Source: Thermoleophilia bacterium (GTDB taxonomy: Bacteria; Actinomycetota; Thermoleophilia; Miltoncostaeales; Miltoncostaeaceae). Taken from it: a stretch of 64,000 bases of DNA. Each line of letters opens with the position of its first letter. The stretch's first letter is position 1. Of the stretch, positions 45,734-58,531 are shown in pieces. A program made the translations under genes and the position numbers. The notes under the pieces are model-generated. The model searched no databases. It saw only the letters and a list, made by a program, of their open reading frames with translations, and was not told the origin of the DNA. The stretch lies in NCBI GenBank assembly GCA_020848615.1, contig JADLHW010000036.1:1-64000 (forward strand), read 5' to 3'.

Positions 45734-47932
45734 TCAGTCCTCGGCGGTCAGGCGGCGCCGCCGCCGGCGGGGCGGCCGGTCGCCGTCGCCCTCGCCGGTG
45801 TCGAGGCCGTCGCCGGCGCCGACCTCGGCCGGCGCGACGTCCTCCATGCCGACGATCCGCAGGCCGATGCGGCCGCGGGCCTTGTCCACCTCGACCACCG
45901 TGACGTCCACGGTGTCGCCGCGGTTGATGACGTCCTCCACCTTGTCCACCCGGCCCGGGGCCAGGTTGGAGATGTGCAGGAGGCCGTCGACGCCCTTGGT
46001 GAGCTCCACGAACGCGCCGAACGTGGTGGTCTTCACGACCTTCGCGCCGGTGAACGTGTCGCCGACCTCGACGTCCTTGGTCATCGCGCGGATCGCCTCG
46101 ACGCACGCGTCGGCCTTGAGGCCCTCGACGCCGTAGACGTTCACGGTGCCGTCGTCCTCGATGGAGATCTCCACCTCGTACTCGGCCTCCAGGCCGCGGA
46201 TCGTCTCGCCGCCCTTGCCGATGACGGTGCCGATGCGGTCCGGGTCGATCTTGATCGCGGTGATGCGGGGCGCCCAGTCCGACAGCTCGGAGCGGGGCTC
46301 GGCGATCTCCTTGGACATGATGTCCAGGATGTGGAGGCGGGCCTTCAGGGCCTGCTCGAGGGCCTCCTTCATGATCTGGTGCGTAACGCCGCTGATCTTG
46401 ATGTCCATCTGCAGCGCGGTGACGCCCTCGGCGGTGCCGGCGACCTTGAAGTCCATGTCGCCGAGGTGGTCCTCGTCGCCCTGGATGTCGGTGAGGATGA
46501 TGTGGTCGTCACCCTCCTTGATGAGGCCCATCGCGATGCCCGCCACCGGGCGGGTGATCGGCACGCCGGCGTCCAGCAGCGCCAGGGTGCTGCCGCACAC
46601 GGACGCCATCGAGGACGAGCCGTTGCTCTCCAGGGTCTCGGACACGATCCGCAGCGTGTACGGGAACGTCACCTCGTCCGGGATCATCGGCAGCAGGGCC
46701 CGCTCGGCGAGCGCGCCGTGGCCGATGTCGCGGCGCTTGGGGCCGCGCATGAACCCGGTCTCCCCGACCGAGTACGGCGGGAAGTTGTAGTGGTGGATGT
46801 ACCGCTTGGTGGTCTCGATGCCGATGCCGTCGATCCGCTGTGCGTCCTTGAGGGTGCCCAGGGCCAGCAGGCTCATCACCTGGGTCTCGCCGCGCGTGAA
46901 CAGGCCGGAGCCGTGGGTGCGCGGCGCGACGCCGGCCTCCGCGGTGATCGGCCGGATCTCGTCGCTCTTGCGGCCGTCGGGGCGGTGCTTGTCGACGGCG
47001 ATGCGCTTCCGGATGATCTGCTTCTGCAGGGAGTCGAACGCCCGGTTGAAGGACGCCTTCTCCTCGAGGGCCGGCTCGTCGCCGAGCACCTTCGCGGCGG
47101 CCTGGGCGCGGGCGTCGGACACCTTGTCGCGGCGCTCCAGCTTGCCCTGCTCCAGCGTCGCCTCCTCCAGCTCCTTCAGGATGGCGGCGCGGACCTTCTC
47201 GAGCATGTCGGGGTCGACGCCCACGGGCGCGACGTCCCACTTGGGCTTCCCGGCCTTCTCGCGCAGCTCGTTCTGGGCGGCGCAGAGCTTCTTGATCTCG
47301 TCGTGGGCGATGGCGAGGGCCTCCAGCAGGCTCTCCTCGTCCACCTCCTTCGCCCCGGCCTCGACCATGGAGATCGCCTCGGCGGTGCCGGCGACCACCA
47401 GGTCCAGGTCGCTCTCGGCGAGCTCCTGGAGGGTGGGGTTGATGATGAAGTCGTCCCCGATGAGGCCGATGCGCACCGCGCCGACCGGGCCCTGGAACGG
47501 GAGGTCGGAGATGGTGAGTGCCGCGGACGCGCCGTTGATGCACAGCACGTCGAACGCGTTGACCTGGTCGACGGACAGGACCGTCGCGATGACCTGGGTC
47601 TCGTTGCGGTAGCCCTTGGGCCACAGCGGCCGGATCGGCCGGTCGGTCATGCGCGCGGTGAGCGTGGCCCGGTCGCTCGGCCGGCTCTCTCGCTTGATGA
47701 ACCCGCCGGGCAGCTTGCCCGCGGCGTACATCCGCTCCTCGACGTCGACGGTGAGCGGGAAGAAGTCCGCCCCCTCGCGCGCCTCACGGGCCCCGACGGC
47801 CGTCACGAGGACCATGTTGTCCCCGCTGCGGACCACGACGGCCCCGTTCGCCTGCTTCGCGAGCTTCCCCGTCTCGAACGTGACCGGGGTGTCCCCCACG
47901 TCCGCCTTCACAAGCACAACGTCCATCTTCAT
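45734..47932 (-). CDS. pnp: Polyribonucleotide nucleotidyltransferase
   Basis: FETGKLAKQANGAVVVRSGDNMVLVTAV; two RNase PH domains; KH IKIDPDRIGTVIGKGGETIRGL; S1 VGDTFTGAKVVKTTTFGAFVEL. Confidence 0.97.
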   Translation of the reverse strand: MKMDVVLVKADVGDTPVTFETGKLAKQANGAVVVRSGDNMVLVTAVGAREAREGADFFPLTVDVEERMYAAGKLPGGFIKRESRPSDRATLTARMTDRPIRPLWPKGYRNETQVIATVLSVDQVNAFDVLCINGASAALTISDLPFQGPVGAVRIGLIGDDFIINPTLQELAESDLDLVVAGTAEAISMVEAGAKEVDEESLLEALAIAHDEIKKLCAAQNELREKAGKPKWDVAPVGVDPDMLEKVRAAILKELEEATLEQGKLERRDKVSDARAQAAAKVLGDEPALEEKASFNRAFDSLQKQIIRKRIAVDKHRPDGRKSDEIRPITAEAGVAPRTHGSGLFTRGETQVMSLLALGTLKDAQRIDGIGIETTKRYIHHYNFPPYSVGETGFMRGPKRRDIGHGALAERALLPMIPDEVTFPYTLRIVSETLESNGSSSMASVCGSTLALLDAGVPITRPVAGIAMGLIKEGDDHIILTDIQGDEDHLGDMDFKVAGTAEGVTALQMDIKISGVTHQIMKEALEQALKARLHILDIMSKEIAEPRSELSDWAPRITAIKIDPDRIGTVIGKGGETIRGLEAEYEVEISIEDDGTVNVYGVEGLKADACVEAIRAMTKDVEVGDTFTGAKVVKTTTFGAFVELTKGVDGLLHISNLAPGRVDKVEDVINRGDTVDVTVVEVDKARGRIGLRIVGMEDVAPAEVGAGDGLDTGEGDGDRPPRRRRRRLTAED

Positions 47933-47979
47933 CCTCGTCTCCGCCGTGCCGGCTCGTTCCGTTGCACGGCTCATCCAAG

Positions 47980-48002
47980 GGGACGGCGCGGGTCGCCGTC
48001 CC
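47980..48002 (-). ncRNA. Perfect 9-bp hairpin in the rpsO-pnp spacer (possible pnp-leader processing or termination element)
   Basis: GGGACGGCG-CGGGT-CGCCGTCCC. Confidence 0.45.
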
Positions 48003-48081
48003 GTCGACTCGTTCCTCGTCCTTCAGCGCCGGCGCATCCGCTCCGCGTCGACGCCATCCACTCCGCGCCCGTGCGCGTGGG

Positions 48082-48348
48082 TCACCTGCGGAGCCCGAGC
48101 TGCTGCACGAGCGCGCGGTACCCCTCGAGGTCGGTCCGCTGCAGGTAGTTCAGCAGCCGGCGGCGGCGACCGACCATCTTCAGGAGGCCGCGCCGCGAGT
48201 GGTGGTCCTTCTGGTTGCTCCGCAGGTGCTCGGTGAGGTCGTTGATGCGCTGCGTGAGCATCGCGATCTGCACATGCGGTGAGCCGGTGTCGGTGTCGTG
48301 ACGCCGGTGGGTGCCGATGATCTCGGTCTTCTGGTCCTTGCTCAGCAT
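48082..48348 (-). CDS. rpsO: 30S ribosomal protein S15
   Basis: [69 protein letters not shown]. Confidence 0.97.
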   Translation of the reverse strand: MLSKDQKTEIIGTHRRHDTDTGSPHVQIAMLTQRINDLTEHLRSNQKDHHSRRGLLKMVGRRRRLLNYLQRTDLEGYRALVQQLGLRR

Positions 48349-48538
48349 GCTCGTGCTCCTGGATCGGCCACGGGGCAGCGGTTGGACCGCCCCGGGTCGT
48401 GTACGACGGTGGTGCCACGGGTCCCGGGGTCGCCGACGGCGCCGGCGGGACGGCGTCCCGCGGCACGGACATCGGGCGATCGGTGGTGTGACCCGCGCAG
48501 AGTGGGCGTCGATAGCACGCATCCCGCCCGCGGGGCGG

Positions 48539-49483
48539 TCACGCGGCGATCTCCCGGGTGCGTGCGATGTCCTCGTGGATCTGAGCGACCAGGGCCTCCG
48601 GGCGGTCGAACCGGCGCTCGTCGCGCAGGCGCGCGAGGAACTCGAGCCGCAACTCCAGCCCGTACAGGTCCTCGGGGCCGTCCCAGTCCAGCAGGAACGC
48701 CTCGACGCGCAGCGGCGGGCGGTCACCGGCCTCCCGGAACGTCGGGGCGAAGCCCACGTTCACCGCGGACGGGCAGATGCGCCCGGCGATGCGGGCCCGG
48801 CACGCGTAGACGCCGCGGCCGGGCACCGCGGCATGCTCGCCGGGCTCCAGGTTCGCGGTGGGCAGGCCCAGCGCCCGCCCCCGCTGGTCGCCGTGCACCA
48901 CGATGCCCTCCAGCTGGTGCGGGCGGCCCAGCAGCGTCGTGACCTCCGCGATGCGGCCCTCGGCGATGAGGCGGCGCACGCGGGTCGAGCTCGCCGGCTT
49001 GCCGTCGGGGGTGCCCACCAGCTCGGGGACCTCCACGGTGAGCCCCCTGCCGCGGCCGTAGGCGCGCATGCCCTCCGCGGTGCCCAGGCCGCCGTGGCCG
49101 AACCGGAAGTTCGCCCCCACGACCACCACCTCCGCGCCCACCGGCGGGGAGCCCAGCATGTCCACGAAGCGGTCCGCGCGGATCCGTGAGAACGCCCTGG
49201 TGAAGGGCAGGATCAGCAGCTCGTCCACGCCGGTCTCGGCGATCAGGGCGGACTTGAGCCGCAGCCCGGTGAGCACCGTGGGCCGGAGCTCCGGGCGGAG
49301 CACGGCGATGGGGTGCGGCTCGAACGTGATCGCCATGGAGGAGATCCCCCGTTCGCGTCCCAGCTCCACGGCCCGGCCGATCACGGCCCGGTGGCCGATG
49401 TGGACGCCGTCGAACGTCCCGATGGCGACGGCGCGCCTGCCGCCCCCCAGCGGCAGCTCGCCCATGGAGCGGTACGTCTTCAC
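48539..49483 (-). CDS. ribF: Bifunctional riboflavin kinase/FAD synthetase
   Basis: [56 protein letters not shown]. Confidence 0.95.
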   Translation of the reverse strand: MKTYRSMGELPLGGGRRAVAIGTFDGVHIGHRAVIGRAVELGRERGISSMAITFEPHPIAVLRPELRPTVLTGLRLKSALIAETGVDELLILPFTRAFSRIRADRFVDMLGSPPVGAEVVVVGANFRFGHGGLGTAEGMRAYGRGRGLTVEVPELVGTPDGKPASSTRVRRLIAEGRIAEVTTLLGRPHQLEGIVVHGDQRGRALGLPTANLEPGEHAAVPGRGVYACRARIAGRICPSAVNVGFAPTFREAGDRPPLRVEAFLLDWDGPEDLYGLELRLEFLARLRDERRFDRPEALVAQIHEDIARTREIAA

Positions 49484-50364
49484 CCCGTCGCCGCCCCCGC
49501 CGGATCGCGCAGCACGATCGACGGGCGCAGCATCCCGTCCCCGGCGCGGGCCACCGCCGCCACCTCCCCGGCCGCGGCGAGGACCACCTCCCCGACCCCG
49601 TCCCCGGGGACCGGCCGGCCGTGGAGGACGTCGCCGAGTTCCCCGGGCGTGAGCTCGCGCACCGGCATGTGGGCCAGGAGCTCCAGCAGCGGGATGCCCC
49701 CGCCGGGGTCGACCGCCGCGGGCGGGACGGCGTCGTCCACCGCCAGGTCGCCCACCCCGGTGCGGCGCAGCTCCAGGCAGTACCCGCCGCAGCCCAGCGT
49801 GTCGCCGATGTCCGCCGCGAGCTGGCGCACGTAGGTGCCCTTGCTCACGTGGGTGTCGATGACGATGTCCCCCGCCTCCCGGTCGGCGTCTGCCAACCGC
49901 AGGTCATACACGACGATGCGGCGCTCCGGGCGCTCCACCTCCTCGCCGCGGCGGGCCCTCGCGTACAGGCGCTCGCCGTCCACCCGCACCGCGGCGTGGG
50001 CGGGGACGCGCTGCAGCTGCTCCCCCGTCATGCCGGCCACCACGCGCTCCACGTCCCGCATCGGCGGCACGGGCCCGCCGGGGGTGATGGGGCCCTCCGG
50101 GTCGCCGGTGGCCGAGCGATACCCCAGCCGCACGGTGGCGCGATACCGCTTGGGGCGGTCCGACAGCAGGCGGGCGAGCCGCGTCGCCCGCCCGGCGAGC
50201 ACCACCAGCAGCCCCGTCGCGAACGGGTCGAGCGTGCCGGCGTGCCCCACCTTGGTCCTGCGGGGCAGCATGCGGCGCACCTGTGCGACCACGTCGTGGG
50301 AGGTGGGGCCGGCGGGCTTGTCGACCAGCCAGGCGCGCGGTGCCTCGCGTGCGTCAGGCGGCAT
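49480..50364 (-). CDS. truB: tRNA pseudouridine(55) synthase
   Basis: WLVDKPAGPTSHDVVAQVRRML; KVGHAGTLDPFATGLLVVLAG; VSKGTYVRQLAADIGDTLG. Confidence 0.95.
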   Translation of the reverse strand: MPPDAREAPRAWLVDKPAGPTSHDVVAQVRRMLPRRTKVGHAGTLDPFATGLLVVLAGRATRLARLLSDRPKRYRATVRLGYRSATGDPEGPITPGGPVPPMRDVERVVAGMTGEQLQRVPAHAAVRVDGERLYARARRGEEVERPERRIVVYDLRLADADREAGDIVIDTHVSKGTYVRQLAADIGDTLGCGGYCLELRRTGVGDLAVDDAVPPAAVDPGGGIPLLELLAHMPVRELTPGELGDVLHGRPVPGDGVGEVVLAAAGEVAAVARAGDGMLRPSIVLRDPAGAATG

Positions 50365-51376
50365 CGAGCTGGGCCCGCACCCGCGACTCCACCCACGGGA
50401 ACAGGTCCTCCGGGGGTCGCGCGGTGCTGAACCCGGCGGCGGCCCGGTGCCCCCCGCCGCCCTCCTCGCGGGCGATCGCCGACACGTCCAGGCGGGGGCT
50501 GTCGGTGCGCAGCGACACCCGCCACGCCCCGGGCGCGACGCGCCGGGTGAGCCCCGCGACGCTCACGCCGCGCACCGATCGCATGGCCTCCACGATCCCC
50601 TCGGTGTCGTCCCCGCCGGCGGCGGCGTAGTCCTCGGGGCCGAGGGCCGCGAGCATGAGCCGCCCGTCGCACAGCAGCCGCGCGTGCTGCATCGCGCGTC
50701 CCAGCAGCAACAGGCGCTCCGGGGGCTGCTCCTCGTACAGCAGGCGCCCCAGCTCCGCGGGGTCCGCCCCCGCCCGGATGAGCAGCCCCGCCACGCGGTG
50801 GGCCTCCGGGCCGGTGTTGGAGTAGCAGAACCGCCCGGTGTCGGTGATGAGCCCCACGTACAGCGGCTCGGCGACGTCGGCGGTGATCGGCAGGCCGGCC
50901 GCCTCCAGCACGTGCACCAGCACCTCCGCGCAGCTCGACGCGCCGGGCTCCACCAGGTTCACGTGCCCGTAGCGGGTGTTGTCGTGGTGGTGGTCGATGT
51001 TCACGACCATCCGGACGCCGTCCTGGGGGGCGCGGTCGTGCCACAGGCGCATCGCGGTGGCGCAGTCCACGGCGACGAGCACCCGGTCCGCGGCGTCGGC
51101 GGGCAGGTGCCGGGCGATCGACTCGCCGTCGCGGAGCATGAACGCGAGCTCCGGCGGCACCGGGTCGGCGTCGGGGTGGGCGAGCACCACGTCCCTGCCG
51201 GCGGCGCGCATCGCGCGGCCCAGGCCCAGCATCGACCCCAGGGCGTCGCCGTCGGGGTTGCGGTGCGCGGCGATGACCAGGCCGCCGTCGGCGTCGAGCA
51301 GCGTGCGGGCCACCTCCGCCGGGGTCGCGTCGCGCGCCCCGCCCGGGATGGGATGGCCGTTGCGCTCCTCGGTCAT
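50354..51376 (-). CDS. nrnA: Bifunctional oligoribonuclease/PAP phosphatase (DHH family)
   Basis: AHRNPDGDALGSMLGLGRAM; NIDHHHDNTRYGHVNLV; GLITDTGRFCYSNT; GGGGHRAAAGF. Confidence 0.93.
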   Translation of the reverse strand: MTEERNGHPIPGGARDATPAEVARTLLDADGGLVIAAHRNPDGDALGSMLGLGRAMRAAGRDVVLAHPDADPVPPELAFMLRDGESIARHLPADAADRVLVAVDCATAMRLWHDRAPQDGVRMVVNIDHHHDNTRYGHVNLVEPGASSCAEVLVHVLEAAGLPITADVAEPLYVGLITDTGRFCYSNTGPEAHRVAGLLIRAGADPAELGRLLYEEQPPERLLLLGRAMQHARLLCDGRLMLAALGPEDYAAAGGDDTEGIVEAMRSVRGVSVAGLTRRVAPGAWRVSLRTDSPRLDVSAIAREEGGGGHRAAAGFSTARPPEDLFPWVESRVRAQLDAA

Positions 51377-51741
51377 GCGGTCTCCGTGTCGTCGTGCGGG
51401 GCGATCTCGTCGATGAGCCGCTCGATGCGGCGGGCGCGCTCCTCGGTGTCGTCGTAGACGAACTCCAGGTGCGGGGTCTGGCGGGTCTGCAGGGCCTGGC
51501 CGACCCTGCGCTGCAGCAGGCCGCGGGCCGACTCCAGGGCCTTCAGGCTCGGCTCGCGCTGCGCCCGGGTGAGCGCGGTGACGAACACGGTGGCGGCCGC
51601 GAAGTCCGGGGACGCGTCCACGCCGGTGATCGTGACGAACCCCAGCCGCGGGTCGGAGACGTCACGGGCCAGGGCCTCGGTGATCGCCTCCTTGATGACC
51701 TCGCCGCCACGCCGCTGGCGGTTGCCCCGCGGCGGGGTCAC
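51373..51741 (-). CDS. rbfA: Ribosome-binding factor A
   Basis: IKEAITEALARDVSDPRLGFVTITGVDASPDFAAATVFV; ALQTRQTPHLEFVYDD; GTG overlaps ylxP TGA. Confidence 0.92.
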   Translation of the reverse strand: MTPPRGNRQRRGGEVIKEAITEALARDVSDPRLGFVTITGVDASPDFAAATVFVTALTRAQREPSLKALESARGLLQRRVGQALQTRQTPHLEFVYDDTEERARRIERLIDEIAPHDDTETA

Positions 51742-52070
51742 CCGGACCCCCAGTCCAGGAACGTGGGCTCCGCCTCGACGGCGCGCACCTCCCGGGACTC
51801 CTCCAGCACCTCGAACGCCTCGTCGGCGTGCAGGGTGCGGCTCACGGCCTCCACCTGGGCGCCCACCTCGGCGGCGTCGCGGCCCACGATCGCGACCGTG
51901 ACCCGCGCGCGCTGCCACAGGTCGTGGTGGTCGACCTCGGACACGGCGCACCCGTGGCGCTGCGCCAGCCGGTGCTTCAGCCGGCGCAGCTCACGGCGCT
52001 TGTCCTTCAGCGACCCGCCGTGCGGCAGGTGCAGGTCCGCGCTGACGGCGCCCACGTAGCCGCTTCCCAT
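51738..52070 (-). CDS. DUF503 family protein (YlxP-like)
   Basis: LHLPHGGSLKDKRRELRRLKHRLAQRHGCAVSEVDHHDLWQRARVTVAIVG; position between rbfA and infB. Confidence 0.9.
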   Translation of the reverse strand: MGSGYVGAVSADLHLPHGGSLKDKRRELRRLKHRLAQRHGCAVSEVDHHDLWQRARVTVAIVGRDAAEVGAQVEAVSRTLHADEAFEVLEESREVRAVEAEPTFLDWGSG

Positions 52071-52079
52071 CGGGTCACG

Positions 52080-54950
<2,871 letters not shown>

Positions 54951-54967
54951 CGTTCTCCTTCGGGAGA

Positions 54968-55246
54968 CTACGCCGCCGAGCCGGCGACGGTCTCCCGGTC
55001 GACCTGCAGTTGTGCGCCCGCGATCCTCAGTGCGCGCCCGAAGGCCCGCCGCGCGATCGCGCGCTCGAAACATTCCTCTGAGGCGCACACGTAGGCGCCC
55101 CGGCCCGGCGCGCGCCCCTCGGGATCATGCCGGAGCCACCGTACCCCGTCTCGCTCCTCCGCGACGAATCGTCGCAGGTCGGCCTTCGGGGCGCGCCGCA
55201 TGCACGCGACGCACCGGCGGACCGGCGTGTGCCCGCGTTCCCCCGT
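54968..55246 (-). CDS. YlxR (DUF448) nucleic-acid-binding protein; start codon unclear (possible ACG)
   Basis: HTPVRRCVACMRRAPKADLRRFV; WLRHDPEGRAPGRGAYVCASEECFERAIARRAFGRAL; between nusA and infB. Confidence 0.8.
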   Translation of the reverse strand, partial: TGERGHTPVRRCVACMRRAPKADLRRFVAEERDGVRWLRHDPEGRAPGRGAYVCASEECFERAIARRAFGRALRIAGAQLQVDRETVAGSAA

Positions 55247-55247
55247 G

Positions 55248-56603
<1,356 letters not shown>

Positions 56604-56667
56604 CTGCAGCTCCTCGTCTGGGCGCCTCGCCGGCGCGGGCGGGCCTCCGCCGTCCGTCGAGCGGTGC

Positions 56668-57123
56668 CTACCACCGGTCCCCTCCGTCCAGGTCGCGCGC
56701 ACGCCGGATCGCGCCGAACGGGATGTCTAGCACCCCCGAGGGGGTGGTGATGCTGACGTGCTCCTCGCCGACCCCGCTCAGCAGGCCCTCCCGGGAGCGG
56801 GCACGCTCCCCCTCGGTGACGCGCAGCGCCACCCGGTGACCCACCGCCCGGCGGAAGTGCTCGGGCGTCCGGAGCGGGGGCTCCGGGCCCGGCGACCACA
56901 CCTCGATGCCGTACCGGTCACCGATGCCCACCGCCTGCATCGCGCGCGTCACGCGCTCGCAGACGCCGTGGTCCACGCCCTCGGGGTGGTCCACCACGGC
57001 CCGCACCGTCGCGGAGTCGCCGCGGCCGATGACCGTGAGCTCCAGCAGGTCCACATCGGGGAGGGATGCGGCAAGGCACGTCTCCACCTCGCGCTCCAGC
57101 GCTTCGCGGACGTCCACTGCCAC
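56668..57123 (-). CDS. rimP: Ribosome maturation factor RimP
   Basis: Position upstream of nusA; LLELTVIGRGDSATVRAVVDHPEGVDHGVCERVTRAMQAV; VEVWSPGPEPPLRTPEHF-like motif. Confidence 0.9.
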   Translation of the reverse strand: MAVDVREALEREVETCLAASLPDVDLLELTVIGRGDSATVRAVVDHPEGVDHGVCERVTRAMQAVGIGDRYGIEVWSPGPEPPLRTPEHFRRAVGHRVALRVTEGERARSREGLLSGVGEEHVSITTPSGVLDIPFGAIRRARDLDGGDRW

Positions 57124-57154
57124 CCCCTTCCTCCCTCGGTGCGATCCCTTCGCC

Positions 57155-57187
57155 GAAACGAAAAGAGTGGGCCGACCAGCCCACTCT
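57155..57187 (-). terminator. Intrinsic terminator after dtd / element in the rimP-nusA-infB leader
   Basis: Minus-strand AGAGUGGGC-UGGUCG-GCCCACUCU followed by UUUCGUUUC; 9-bp perfect stem 57164-57187. Confidence 0.75.
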
Positions 57188-57251
57188 CCCGACGTCCCAA
57201 CGACTTCGTGTCAAAGCGGTGTCCCGACGATAGCACTCGGTGGGGAGGGAA

Positions 57252-57725
57252 TCAGTCGGCCGATCCCCGCCGTGACCGGGCCAGGTCCCCGCTGTCCAGC
57301 ACCAATGTGACGGGTCCGTCGTTCACCAGCCGCACCTCCATGTGCGCCCCGAACACCCCGTTCGCGACGGGCACCCCGGCTGCCGCGACGGCCGCGGCGT
57401 ACGCCTCCACCAGCGGCGCGGCGGCCTCCGGGCCGGCGGCCGCGGACCACGACGGGCGGTTCCCGCGCCGCACGTCCCCCAGGAGCGTGAACTGGCTCAC
57501 GCACAGCACGGCGCCGCCGGCCTCGGCGACCGTCGCGTCGAAGGCCCGGTCGCCGCGCGGGAACAGCCGCAGCGCAACGGTCTTCGCCGCCAGCCGGCGG
57601 GCGGTCTCCGCGTCGTCGCCGTCCGCCACGCCCACCAGTGCCAGCAGGCCGGTGCCGATCTCCCCCGTCACCGCCCCGTCCACCAGGACCGACGCCTCGC
57701 TCACCCGCTGCAGCACGACCCGCAC
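57252..57725 (-). CDS. dtd: D-aminoacyl-tRNA deacylase
   Basis: VRVVLQRVSEASVLVDGAVTGEIGTGLLALVGV; VSQFTLLGDVRRGNRPSW; GVFGAHMEVRLVNDGPVTLVLD. Confidence 0.96.
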   Translation of the reverse strand: MRVVLQRVSEASVLVDGAVTGEIGTGLLALVGVADGDDAETARRLAAKTVALRLFPRGDRAFDATVAEAGGAVLCVSQFTLLGDVRRGNRPSWSAAAGPEAAAPLVEAYAAAVAAAGVPVANGVFGAHMEVRLVNDGPVTLVLDSGDLARSRRGSAD

Positions 57726-57756
57726 GGCGGGCAGCCTCTCACGCGGGGGACGCGGG

Positions 57757-57762
57757 TACGAT
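57757..57762 (+). promoter_or_regulatory. Candidate -10 (TACGAT), 6 nt before the downstream ATG (leaderless)
   Basis: TACGAT-N6-ATG. Confidence 0.4.
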
Positions 57763-57768
57763 CCGGCG

Positions 57769-58200
57769 ATGGAGCTCACCGACCGCATCCAGGGCATCCT
57801 CGCCGACGCGGGCCTCGAGCCGGACCGGGTGGACGCCCGCACCGTGCACGTCGCCCTGCCGTCGCAGGCCCGCGGCGGCATCGGCGTGCTCATCCGCGGC
57901 AACGAGCGCACCGCATCCCTCACCGCCTTCGTGATGCGCCGCCCGGACCGGCACGCCGAGGCCGTGCAGTTCCGGCTGCTGCGGCGGAACCTCGACACGC
58001 CATGGTGGCGGTTCGCGGTGGACGACCACGGCGACGTGTTCGCCGTCGCCCACGCCGACGCCCGGACCCTGGAGGACGACGGACTGGACGCCCTCCTGGG
58101 GCTGCTGGTCGCCACCGTCGACGAGGTCTACGAGCCGCTGGTGCGCACGGGCTTCGACATCCCCGACGGCGTGTCCCTGAGCCCGCCGACGGTGGAGTGA
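57769..58200 (+). CDS. YbjN-domain-like protein
   Basis: ELTDRIQGILADAGLEPDRVDARTVHVALPSQARGGIGVLIRGNERTASLTAFVMRRPDRHAEAVQFRLLRRNLDTPWWRFAVDDHGDVFAVA. Confidence 0.65.
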   Translation: MELTDRIQGILADAGLEPDRVDARTVHVALPSQARGGIGVLIRGNERTASLTAFVMRRPDRHAEAVQFRLLRRNLDTPWWRFAVDDHGDVFAVAHADARTLEDDGLDALLGLLVATVDEVYEPLVRTGFDIPDGVSLSPPTVE

Positions 58201-58204
58201 CGCC

Positions 58205-58531
58205 CTACTCCAAATCGGTTCCGAAGCACTTCGCCAGGCGGTAGTGACGCTTGGCGAGGATGCGCTCGCCGAGGCGGTCGAAGGACCTGGCGAGGCCGTA
58301 GTGGGCGTAGCCGTCGGTGGGGTGCATGTCGACGGCGGCCTGGAACTCGTCACGGGCCTGGGCGTAGGCGCGGCACGACAGGTACGCCCGGCCGAGGGCC
58401 TCGCGGATGGATGCCTTCGCGGGCTCCAGGGCCTTCGCGCGCTCCAGGGCGATCGCCGCCTGCCGGTACTCGCGCATCCGCAGGAGCTCGCTGCCGTTCG
58501 TGTACGCCTCGTACGCCTCGAAACCACTCAT
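58205..58531 (-). CDS. Tetratricopeptide-repeat protein
   Basis: EAYEAYTNGSELLRMREYRQAAIALERAKALEPAKASIREALGRAYLSCRAYAQARDEFQAAVDMHPTDGYAHYGLA. Confidence 0.85.
   Translation of the reverse strand: MSGFEAYEAYTNGSELLRMREYRQAAIALERAKALEPAKASIREALGRAYLSCRAYAQARDEFQAAVDMHPTDGYAHYGLARSFDRLGERILAKRHYRLAKCFGTDLE

Noticed and set aside
44457-46106. Extended 549-aa start for the M16 peptidase
   Set aside because: The upstream part is out-of-frame pnp sequence; the protein family starts at MGTSDRPRVGV (45728).
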